In this document: positions 27,677 to 34,653 of the stretch, piece by piece
How positions within the stretch are numbered: the stretch's first letter is position 1
Layout of the letters: every line of letters begins with the position of its first letter
DNA from: CAVQGF01 sp045807945
GTDB lineage: Bacteria > Acidobacteriota > Terriglobia > Terriglobales > Acidobacteriaceae
Assembly (NCBI GenBank): GCA_045807945.1
Contig: JBJMGI010000054.1
Coordinates: 1 to 60,780 of the forward strand
Direction: 5' to 3'
Length of the DNA: 60,780 nucleotides
The notes under the pieces: model-generated
Seen by the model: the letters and a program-made list of their open reading frames with translations, nothing else
The model's database searches: none
What the model was told of the DNA's origin: nothing
Made by a program: the position numbers and the translations under genes

Positions 27677-27787
27677 GGGTGGTACTGATTAGACGTCTTT
27701 CCGCGACTAGCGTTGCTTCATTTTAAATTGCGCAGCATCGGACTGTCGCGCGCCGCGTGTATTCTGTCTCATTCGAGCGAGGTACGA

Positions 27788-28636
27788 ATGAAAGTCGCAT
27801 TTCTTGGTTTAGGCATCATGGGCAATGCAATGGCCCGCAACTTGGTAAAAGCAGGGAACCAGGTCGCAGTCTGGAACCGGTCTTCAAAGTCTATCGAGGG
27901 TGCGCGCACTGCATCATCGCCCGCGGATGCGGCGCGCGAGGCAGAAGTGGTTTGGATGTGCGTCTCCGATACTGCGGCAGTCGAGCTTCTGCTGTTCGCT
28001 GCGGATGGCGTCGCCAGCACGATTAAGCCGGGCACCATCGTGGTTGACTCAAGCACCATCTCGCCCGCCGCGACCCGCGATTTCGCCGCTAAGCTTCGCG
28101 CCAAAGGCGCCGATTACGTGGACGCGCCCGTCACCGGCTCGAAGATCGGCGCCGAGAGTGCGCAGCTCATCTTCATCGTCGGCGGGAAAGCAGAGACTCT
28201 CGCCAGACTCGAGTCTCTTTTTTCCGCGATGGGCAAGAAAGTCGTCCACATGGGCGAGACCGGGCTAGGGCAATCCGCCAAACTCGCCATGAACCTGCAG
28301 ATTGCAATGATCTACGAAGGATTCGCTGAGGCGCTCACGCTCGCAAAACGGCTGGGAGTCCAGCCGGAAAAGCTTATCGAGCTGATCCAAGCCTCAATGG
28401 TCCGCTCCGGAGTAATTGATTACAAAGCACCATTTGTGTTGCAGCACGATTGGGCTCCGAATTTTCCGATGCGGCTGATGGAAAAAGACCTTAATCTGGT
28501 CAAGGAAGCGGCTGCGCAGCAGAATCTGAGGCTTCCAGGGCTTGAGAGCGTGCGCGGCGTGTACGAAAAAGCGCGTGCTGCCGGCAAGAGCGATCTCGAT
28601 TACGCGGCAACCCTTGATGTGATTGAAACTAGTTAA
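27788..28636 (+). CDS. 3-hydroxyisobutyrate dehydrogenase / beta-hydroxyacid dehydrogenase family
   Basis: This 282-residue NAD(P)-dependent dehydrogenase has the Rossmann motif FLGLGIMGNAMARNL at the start, the substrate loop DAPVTGSKIGAES, and the catalytic Lys region GQSAKLAMNLQIA (the family's GxGxxxKxxxN). GAGG sits 5 bases before ATG 27788, and the family motif begins three residues later. An earlier in-frame start at 27713 adds 25 unrelated residues. The family covers 3-hydroxyisobutyrate, tartronate semialdehyde, glyoxylate and succinic semialdehyde reductases. The substrate loop favours a glyoxylate/succinic semialdehyde reductase-like protein, but this is a guess. Neighbours give no pathway clue. 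Confidence 0.92.
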   Translation: MKVAFLGLGIMGNAMARNLVKAGNQVAVWNRSSKSIEGARTASSPADAAREAEVVWMCVSDTAAVELLLFAADGVASTIKPGTIVVDSSTISPAATRDFAAKLRAKGADYVDAPVTGSKIGAESAQLIFIVGGKAETLARLESLFSAMGKKVVHMGETGLGQSAKLAMNLQIAMIYEGFAEALTLAKRLGVQPEKLIELIQASMVRSGVIDYKAPFVLQHDWAPNFPMRLMEKDLNLVKEAAAQQNLRLPGLESVRGVYEKARAAGKSDLDYAATLDVIETS

Positions 28637-28699
28637 CGATTTCATCACTGGAATCGCGGTGAGGCTCTGATTTTTGGGCTATACTCAGTAATACACCTG

Positions 28700-29599
28700 A
28701 TGGCACAAACATCGCTCCAACTCGGCGCAATTGACAGTCCGCACCGCGAGAATTTCTCGCCTATGCGTACCATTTTCTTCGTCGTGATCCACCTGGGTGC
28801 TCTGGCTGCTTTTTGGCAGACCACCTGGGGCGCCGTCCTGGTGTGCATAGGGCTCCACATTCTGTGTGGCGGCTTCGGCATCTGCGTGGGCTACCACCGG
28901 CTCTTGACCCACCGCTCCTTCAAGACGGCGAAAATAGTCGAGTATTTCATGGCGATCTGCGGGGCACTTTCCATGCAGGGAGGCCCGGTCGAGTGGGTAG
29001 CACTGCACCGCAAACACCATCAGCACAGCGATACGCCTGGGGACCCGCATTCTGCAGCCGAAGGTTTCTGGTGGAGCCACATGCTCTGGGTCCTCAATGT
29101 TCCCAAGCGTGAAGAGATGCAGGCTATCGCAAAGCGTTACGCTCCCGATCTCTACAAGCAGCGTTTCTACCGCTGGCTGGAGCCCATCAACTATATCGTC
29201 GCAGTCCTGGTCGCGGTCGGCCTGTATCTTGCTGGTGGATGGCCTTGGGTGGTTTGGGGAATGTGCATCCGTTTGGTTGCTACGTATCACATTACCTGGT
29301 TCGTGAATTCTGCCTCGCACCTATGGGGATACAAGAATTTCTCGAGCAACGATCTTGCCACCAACAACTGGTGGGTTGCGCTCGTATCGTATGGTGAAGG
29401 ATGGCACAACAACCATCACGCGTTTCCGACCTCCGCGCGTCACGGCATGAAGAAGTGGGAGATCGATTTCTCTTACATCTTTCTTCGCACCATGAAGGCC
29501 GTCGGTCTGGTCTGGGATCTGTATGTGCCTTCTGCTGAGCAAATGGCCGCAAAAGTTCTGCCCAAGAACCAGATGCAAGAAACTTCCGACGTAGCCTAA
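28700..29599 (+). CDS. Membrane fatty acid desaturase (delta-9 type)
   Basis: This 299-residue integral di-iron desaturase has all three His boxes: H66xxxxH71 (YHRLLTHRS), H103xxH106H107 (LHRKHHQHS) and H236xxH239H240 (GWHNNHHAF). There are four main hydrophobic segments, two before the first box and two around 165-200. It introduces a cis double bond in acyl-CoA or lipid-bound acyl chains to adjust membrane fluidity. TATACT about 20 bases before ATG 28700 may be a -10, which would make the leader very short. No clear Shine-Dalgarno is seen. Its stop shares the bases CTAA with the convergent next gene. Confidence 0.95.
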   Translation: MAQTSLQLGAIDSPHRENFSPMRTIFFVVIHLGALAAFWQTTWGAVLVCIGLHILCGGFGICVGYHRLLTHRSFKTAKIVEYFMAICGALSMQGGPVEWVALHRKHHQHSDTPGDPHSAAEGFWWSHMLWVLNVPKREEMQAIAKRYAPDLYKQRFYRWLEPINYIVAVLVAVGLYLAGGWPWVVWGMCIRLVATYHITWFVNSASHLWGYKNFSSNDLATNNWWVALVSYGEGWHNNHHAFPTSARHGMKKWEIDFSYIFLRTMKAVGLVWDLYVPSAEQMAAKVLPKNQMQETSDVA

Positions 29600-30264
29600 T
29601 TGTTTTTGTTGGTTGAGGTAGATGCTTCGGTCGCCAGGTCGGAGAGTGCAGCGAAGAACTGCATGTGGTTGTCGCCATCAAAGAAGACATCTAGCGGAAG
29701 CGACGCCGAGAGGTGGGGTGAACTCTTGCGGAAGCGGACGTCCTGCAGCTCCTGCTGCTGATTTGCGCGTGCCGTGATCACCGTTGCTGCGAGCTCCGGA
29801 CTCCAATCAGCTGAAGTCGTATAGATCACCGGCATCACCGGCTCGTACTCCCAGCGGGCTGCGTCCTGGCACTTGATCTTGCCGCTCTGCGCCGTCCAGC
29901 GGTTCTTCAGCACCGTCAGCCGAAACCGTGGGGCAGCCTCGAGATCGGAGCTAAACACCAGCCGCTCGCGGCTTTCATCCTTCGAGTAGATCCAAGAGAG
30001 AGAAGGCAGCAGGCTGGAGAATTCCACGCGAATCGAAGCGCTCTTGAAGCTGCTGGAGGCAAATCGGAGCGCGGCTTCGAGGTGCGTGGAAGCGATCCAG
30101 CGGCAGTTAATCACGTGGCCGCGCCCGGCGAGGGCTTCTTCGAGTCTACGAAGCGTGTCTGTGGCCTTGTTCTGCAAACGTCTCTTGTTCCACAAATATG
30201 CCCCGGCGTAGATGCCGATGAGGATGGCGAAGGCCGCCGCCGCAAGCGCGAGCGCGTAATACAT
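29596..30264 (-). CDS. Membrane-anchored protein of unknown function
   Basis: This 222-residue protein was not recognised. One N-terminal membrane helix (about 3-25, ALALAAAAFAILIGIYAGA) precedes a basic patch (WNKRRLQNK), leaving about 190 residues that alternate beta-like stretches (RWIASTHLEAALRFASSS, FRLTVLKNRWTAQSG) with an aromatic content typical of a soluble domain. The C-terminus is Thr/Asn-rich. ATG 30264 was chosen over GTG 30267. It is downstream of the glycosyltransferase gene (41-base gap) on the same strand, so a link to envelope glycan assembly is possible. The stop overlaps the convergent desaturase. Confidence 0.7.
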   Translation of the reverse strand: MYYALALAAAAFAILIGIYAGAYLWNKRRLQNKATDTLRRLEEALAGRGHVINCRWIASTHLEAALRFASSSFKSASIRVEFSSLLPSLSWIYSKDESRERLVFSSDLEAAPRFRLTVLKNRWTAQSGKIKCQDAARWEYEPVMPVIYTTSADWSPELAATVITARANQQQELQDVRFRKSSPHLSASLPLDVFFDGDNHMQFFAALSDLATEASTSTNKNN

Positions 30265-30304
30265 CACTCACATAGATGCCAACCCCCGGCTTCCTGTTGT
30301 GCAG

Positions 30305-31960
30305 CTACTGAGAGGGTGGGTTCGCTGCCGGAACGTCGAAAACCCATAGGGTATGGTTCAAGATGGTCTTGCGCGGGTATTGCAGCACCCAACGGAAGCA
30401 TTTCGGATCGCGCAATGAGTGACCGGTCAGATCCATAGCGCTCACGATTACCGTTCCAGTCGCCCGGTCGGTTTCTTTCAGCTGGGTGTAACGGATGCCG
30501 TATATCTTTGCATCCACGCTGCCGAAATAGGCGAGATGAATATCTTCCTGCGGATGCTCTTGCTGATATTTCTGCAGCGCGATCAATCCGGAGCCCCAGT
30601 CCACGTTGCTGTCGGAAAGCAGCGTCCAGGTCTCGTCGGGTTTTACAAAGATGTTGAAATAAGAAAGGTAGTCGGGAGCATAGCGCAGCACGTCGGCCGC
30701 ATTCAGCACGACTGCGGCGATCAGCATCACGCGCCAACGCCGGTTGTCACCTGCCCACTGCCACAATCCGGCGGCCAGGAGCAGCAGGAAAGGATAGATG
30801 GGGAGAATGTGGCGGTCGCCGATCTGAATGCTGCTGAAAATGGCCATCCCGAACAAAAGAGCAGGGAATAAAAGCATGATTCGCCATTCAGCGGGCAAAG
30901 ACACCTTGCGCCTGAGGGCGAGAATGATCGCCGCCAGCGTACAAATCAATACGATGGTCGGCCACTTCAGCGCAATCGCGATCGGGTAATAAAGGTTCCA
31001 GCCCATCCGCGAGATGCGTCCCAAGAGGAAAGTAGGATGGCCGAACTTGTTGTGCTCCTTAACCAACCAAACGCCTTCCAGGTACTCCGCCGCGGGAAAA
31101 AGAACGTTAAAGTTTGCTTCGAAGGGAACAGAGAAGACGAAATCTTTTCCGCGATAAGGGATGCCGACGTTCTCACCGCGGTTGGGAAAACTCACTACGG
31201 CCTCGCCGTTCTGAAATGCCACCCGCGAGACGTGGAAGAAATATCCTGCCCACACCACCACGCCGGCGATAAAGAAAACAGCGAACCCCTGCTTCCAATT
31301 CCAGGCTGCGGGGTTTGGTTTCCATCCACCTGGCTTGAGAATCAGCACCAGGACGAATGCCAGCAGGAACATGGGTGGCGTGTAGAACTTCGCCAGCAGC
31401 AGTAATCCGAGCACACTCCCTAACAGAGCGGTTTGCTTGACCGAGGGCTCACGCCACCAGCGCGCCACCTGTGCCGCTGTGAGAAAGATCATCAGCGTGG
31501 AGAGCCCGTCCACTGTCATCACGGAGAAGTGCGCGATCAATCCGGGAGAAAACGCAAACAATGCGAGCGCGAAGTTCGCGGCGCCTTCGGAGAACCACCT
31601 GCGTGCCGTCCGCCAAAGCGCGATGCCGAGGAAGACCCCGAGCACCACGTTCACCGGGCGCCCGGTCCACGCAATCACTTCCGGCGAAGGCGATGTAGCC
31701 CGCACCTGCAGCCACTCGTACCAATAGATCTGTGTTTTCTGCAGCAGCAGCGGCGCCGCGAACATCACGCGCGCGAGCGGCGGCTGATCGTTCAGGAATT
31801 CGAATTTGTTGTCGCGCAGCGCCTCGAGCCCCGCGACCATGTGCGCGGGTTCGTCGCAGGTGAGGGATTGCGTGCCGATGAACCAGAGACACTGTGTGAC
31901 ATAAAGCGTCAGCAGCAGAGCAGGGAGAAGGAGCCGCTTGCGTGATTGAGTCGCGTCCAA
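30305..31960 (-). CDS. Polytopic membrane glycosyltransferase, GT39/ArnT-like
   Basis: This 551-residue protein has about ten to twelve membrane segments. After the first helix, the first periplasmic loop has the acidic pair D36/E37 in LTCDEPAH, the position of the metal- and catalysis-linked acidic residues in GT-C fold protein mannosyl- and aminoarabinosyltransferases. NDQPPLARV follows. A later soluble part (about 440-551) begins PDYLSYFN. Such enzymes use polyprenyl-phosphate sugars on the periplasmic side; donor and acceptor are unknown. TTG 31960 was chosen as start, with AAAGGA about 10 bases before it, just after the upstream SDR stop. It is coupled to the SDR gene. Confidence 0.82.
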   Translation of the reverse strand: MDATQSRKRLLLPALLLTLYVTQCLWFIGTQSLTCDEPAHMVAGLEALRDNKFEFLNDQPPLARVMFAAPLLLQKTQIYWYEWLQVRATSPSPEVIAWTGRPVNVVLGVFLGIALWRTARRWFSEGAANFALALFAFSPGLIAHFSVMTVDGLSTLMIFLTAAQVARWWREPSVKQTALLGSVLGLLLLAKFYTPPMFLLAFVLVLILKPGGWKPNPAAWNWKQGFAVFFIAGVVVWAGYFFHVSRVAFQNGEAVVSFPNRGENVGIPYRGKDFVFSVPFEANFNVLFPAAEYLEGVWLVKEHNKFGHPTFLLGRISRMGWNLYYPIAIALKWPTIVLICTLAAIILALRRKVSLPAEWRIMLLFPALLFGMAIFSSIQIGDRHILPIYPFLLLLAAGLWQWAGDNRRWRVMLIAAVVLNAADVLRYAPDYLSYFNIFVKPDETWTLLSDSNVDWGSGLIALQKYQQEHPQEDIHLAYFGSVDAKIYGIRYTQLKETDRATGTVIVSAMDLTGHSLRDPKCFRWVLQYPRKTILNHTLWVFDVPAANPPSQ

Positions 31961-31963
31961 GCG

Positions 31964-32752
31964 TCACATTCCTTTGTAATTGCCACCGTCAACGATGATG
32001 GTCTGGCCGGTGATTGAGGCCGCACGGTCAGAAGCAAGCCATGCAATGGTATCCGCGATCTCTTCTGGTTTTGCGAGCCGCCGGATAGGAATATCGGCTG
32101 CCCACTTTTCGTAGATCTGTTGTTCGCTGATTCCGGCAGCGAGCGCGCGTACCTCCGCTAGCTCTTTTAAGCGGCCAGTCGCCGTATAGCCCGGAGCCAC
32201 GTTGTTCACAGTGATCCCGTCTTTACCGAATTCAATGGCGAGGCTCTTCACCAGTCCTACTACTGCGGGACGCACCGCACTTGAAAGAATCAGGTCTGGG
32301 ATCGGCTGGCGCACCGAAGTCGAAGTGATGGTCACGAACCGACCCCAGCGGTTCCGCTGCATATAAGGGATCACCGTGCGCGCGATTGCAACCACGCTGA
32401 GAAAGCTGAGATCGACTGCCTTGCGCCATTCGTCGATCGAGATGGAAAGAAAATTCTTCGGCGGCGGCCCTCCGGCATTTGCCACGCAGATGTCTACTCC
32501 GCCAAATTTCTTTGCGACGGCAGCCACGAAGCTTTCGACTGCGCTGAAGTCGGTCACGTCCACGGGTTGAGCGAAAACTTCAACCTTGTGCGCTTTGCGG
32601 ATTTCTTCCGCGGTCGTGTTCAGCTTCTTTTCGGTGCGCGCGCAAAGGGCGACGTTCGCCCCGGCAGCGGCAAAGGCGTTCGCTGTGGCGCGGCCCATGC
32701 CTTCGCTCGAACCTGCGATGATCGCAATCTTATTCTTCAGTCCCAGCTCCAC
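31964..32752 (-). CDS. Short-chain dehydrogenase-like protein lacking the catalytic Tyr and Lys
   Basis: This 262-residue Rossmann protein of the SDR superfamily has a nucleotide motif GSSEGMGRA (14-22), the structural NAGG (92-95) and the C-terminal GQTIIVDGG. At the active site the classical Tyr-x-x-x-Lys is replaced by S157-x-x-x-R161 in LILSSAVRPAVVGL, while the upstream Ser region (TSTSV, 144-148) remains. A subgroup of FabG-like proteins is known with this loss. Such a protein may bind NAD(P) and act as a regulator or with another mechanism. GTG 32752 is the start, with AGGAG 4 bases upstream, and overlaps the end of the previous gene by 23 bases. It is cotranscribed with MscS and the GT39-like gene. 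Confidence 0.88.
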   Translation of the reverse strand: MELGLKNKIAIIAGSSEGMGRATANAFAAAGANVALCARTEKKLNTTAEEIRKAHKVEVFAQPVDVTDFSAVESFVAAVAKKFGGVDICVANAGGPPPKNFLSISIDEWRKAVDLSFLSVVAIARTVIPYMQRNRWGRFVTITSTSVRQPIPDLILSSAVRPAVVGLVKSLAIEFGKDGITVNNVAPGYTATGRLKELAEVRALAAGISEQQIYEKWAADIPIRRLAKPEEIADTIAWLASDRAASITGQTIIVDGGNYKGM

Positions 32753-33296
32753 CCGGCTCCTCTTTCTTAGTCGTACTCTCGGAAAAGACGTTATACGCCT
32801 GGCGCTTTTCCACCAGCACCATCTCGGTTCGCTTCACGAACTCGAGCGCGGCGCCAAGCTTGGTCTTCCACTCTGCAACGTCGTAGCTGCTGGCCATGTA
32901 CGGCCCGCCCGAGTAATAAGCGTAATAGATTGCGGCAACGGCCGCCGAACGGCGTTCTTCTACTGAACTGGTTTCAAATCTCTGCGAGAGCAGCAGAAGC
33001 GCGGCTTCTGAACGCCGGTATGCCTGCGCTCCCGTCTTGTTGCCGAAAAAATTCTGATAAAGCCCATATAGCAGAATCAGGAGCGCGAGTAGCACCCCTG
33101 CGGTACCTGCCCATGCGGCCACGTGCATCTTGAGCCACGGCACAAGCCTCGGACCAAGAATTACTAGCGCAACGGCAACGATGATCAGGACGCAGCCGAC
33201 GGAACGATCATCCGTGGGCTGCGGTTCAGCTTGCAGCCGGTCCCACTCGCTCAGGATCTTCTCTTCTTCGCCAGGCGCGAGCGGCTGCGCGCTCAT
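32730..33296 (-). CDS. Two-helix membrane protein of unknown function
   Basis: This 188-residue protein has no recognised family. An acidic N-terminus (about 1-30) is followed by two membrane helices (about 33-50, VLIIVAVALVILGP; about 60-80, GTAGVLLALLILLYGLY) and a cytoplasmic C-terminal helical domain with a conserved-looking aromatic cluster AAIYYAYYSGGPYMASSYDV. The last 20 residues are charged. It starts with the ATG that overlaps the stop of mscS (ATGA) and itself overlaps the SDR start. The three genes are therefore translationally linked, which suggests a shared envelope role. Function is not inferable. Confidence 0.72.
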   Translation of the reverse strand: MSAQPLAPGEEEKILSEWDRLQAEPQPTDDRSVGCVLIIVAVALVILGPRLVPWLKMHVAAWAGTAGVLLALLILLYGLYQNFFGNKTGAQAYRRSEAALLLLSQRFETSSVEERRSAAVAAIYYAYYSGGPYMASSYDVAEWKTKLGAALEFVKRTEMVLVEKRQAYNVFSESTTKKEEPGGAGTEE

Positions 33297-34177
33297 TGGA
33301 TGTTGCTCTGTTTGTTCGTCTCCTGGTCGTAAACGGCGATCCTTGTAGGCGCCGCGATCCTGATCTTATTCTTCTCGAAGCAATCTTTGATAACGCGGCG
33401 CAACTCCCGGCTCACCCCGAAATGCTGCCCGGGACGCGTCTTTACCAGCATCAGGTACACGACTTCATTCCCGGAGACGCGCTCGATCCCCGGCACCTCG
33501 GGATCGGAAACGATCACATCGGCGAACTGGGGATTGTTTTGCACCTCGATCGCTGCCTCGCGAAGCACTTTGATCACGCGATCGCTCTGCTCGTTGTAAT
33601 CCACGGGCACGTGTAGCGAGATCTGCGTCCAGTCGCGAGTGCGGTTCGTGACCACATGGATCTCGCTGTTCGGAATGAAGTGCAGGCTGCCATCACCATC
33701 GCGGAGCGCGGTGCGGCGTAGAGTCATATCTTCGACCGTGCCCTTTACGCCGGCAACCTCGATCACATCTCCAAGGTGATACTGGTCCTCGACGAGGATG
33801 AAGAATCCATTGATAACGTCTTTCACGAGCGTTTGCGCGCCGAAGCCGATGGCCAGCCCGGCTATCCCGGCACTCGCGAGGAGCGGCTTGATGTCAAGCC
33901 CGAGCAGCGGAAGCACCTGCATGGCCGCAAGAAAGAAGATGACGGCCACGCCGACGCTGTAGATTACGCCTGCCAGCGTACGCAGCTGGTGCATCTGATG
34001 GGCGCGGTCGCCGGTGGAGATATGCTGACTGAAGCGGTCGAGCTTTCGCGTGGCGGCGCGTAACAACCGCACCAGGATGAACGCGACCACCAACACCACA
34101 AGGACGCGCGGCAGCGCGTGCCGCATCCAGTCCAGGGTGTCGCCCCGCATGTCTTTCCAAAGCTCGTTCAGATTCAA
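33293..34177 (-). CDS. Small-conductance mechanosensitive channel (MscS family)
   Basis: This 294-residue channel relieves osmotic pressure. Three membrane helices are seen: about 20-40 (VLVVLVVAFILVRLL), 70-92 (VIYSVGVAVIFFLAAM) and the pore-lining TM3 (about 98-128, PLLASAGIAGLAIGFGAQTL), which has the Gly/Ala packing of MscS. The beta domain follows with GTVEDMTLRRTALRDGDG, and the alpha/beta C-terminal domain runs to the end. TTG 34177 was chosen, with GGAG 5 bases upstream. TATAAT at 34201-34206 (minus) is its probable -10. It is the first gene of the run mscS, membrane protein, SDR, GT39-like. Confidence 0.94.
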   Translation of the reverse strand: MNLNELWKDMRGDTLDWMRHALPRVLVVLVVAFILVRLLRAATRKLDRFSQHISTGDRAHQMHQLRTLAGVIYSVGVAVIFFLAAMQVLPLLGLDIKPLLASAGIAGLAIGFGAQTLVKDVINGFFILVEDQYHLGDVIEVAGVKGTVEDMTLRRTALRDGDGSLHFIPNSEIHVVTNRTRDWTQISLHVPVDYNEQSDRVIKVLREAAIEVQNNPQFADVIVSDPEVPGIERVSGNEVVYLMLVKTRPGQHFGVSRELRRVIKDCFEKNKIRIAAPTRIAVYDQETNKQSNIQ

Positions 34178-34200
34178 GGGATCTCCGCAGGCGAAGCGAG

Positions 34201-34206
34201 ATTATA
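34201..34206 (-). promoter_or_regulatory. Probable -10 element of mscS promoter
   Basis: Perfect TATAAT on the minus strand, 24 bases upstream of the TTG start. The sequence 17 bases further upstream is not a recognisable -35. The whole divergent gap is only 53 bases, so the small exported-protein gene on the other strand must share it. Confidence 0.45.
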
Positions 34207-34230
34207 GAATATCCATGCGTGAGGTGACGG

Positions 34231-34599
34231 ATGCGGCGGACTGTTCTCCTGGTGTTTGCAATTTTCCTGGTCGTAATGACGGTGAGTAATGGGAGGGCTA
34301 CGCCGAAAGTGCTCGCCGCTCCGCAGCAACACCGCGATGAGCCCCAGCCACCCGACCCGACGCTGCAGAAGATGCAAAAAGAAGCCGAGAAACGCCGCAA
34401 TGAGCGGCGACAATCCGAGCTGAAGCGCGATACAGACCAACTCTATAAATTGGCGGCGGAACTGAAGAAATCAGTAGATAGTACAACCGAGAACGTGTTG
34501 TCAGTGGAAGTGCTGCGTAAGACCGAAGAGATCCAGAAGCTCGCGAAAAGTGTTCACGACAAAATGAAAGCAGAGGGTTACGGCAGTACGCTTCAGTAA
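34231..34599 (+). CDS. Small exported coiled-coil protein, function unknown
   Basis: This 122-residue protein has a signal peptide (about 1-24, VFAIFLVVMTVSNGRA) followed by a charged helix-forming region rich in Lys, Glu and Arg (KEAEKRRNERRQSELKRD and later SVEVLRKTEEIQKLAKSVHD). The mature part is likely periplasmic and coiled-coil. There is no recognised family. GAGG lies 6 bases before ATG. It is divergent from mscS with only 53 bases between, and is followed by a strong bidirectional terminator shared with hppA. Confidence 0.75.
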   Translation: MRRTVLLVFAIFLVVMTVSNGRATPKVLAAPQQHRDEPQPPDPTLQKMQKEAEKRRNERRQSELKRDTDQLYKLAAELKKSVDSTTENVLSVEVLRKTEEIQKLAKSVHDKMKAEGYGSTLQ

Positions 34600-34610
34600 A
34601 GCCGGAACAA

Positions 34611-34638
34611 AAAAGGCCGCCCGCATGGGCGGCCTTTT
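34611..34638. terminator. Strong bidirectional terminator
   Basis: AAAAGGCCGCCC (34611-34622) pairs over 12 bases with GGGCGGCCTTTT (34627-34638), with loop GCAT. T-runs are present on both strands. It serves the convergent small protein gene and hppA. Confidence 0.9.
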
Positions 34639-34653
34639 GACTTCCAACCGTTG

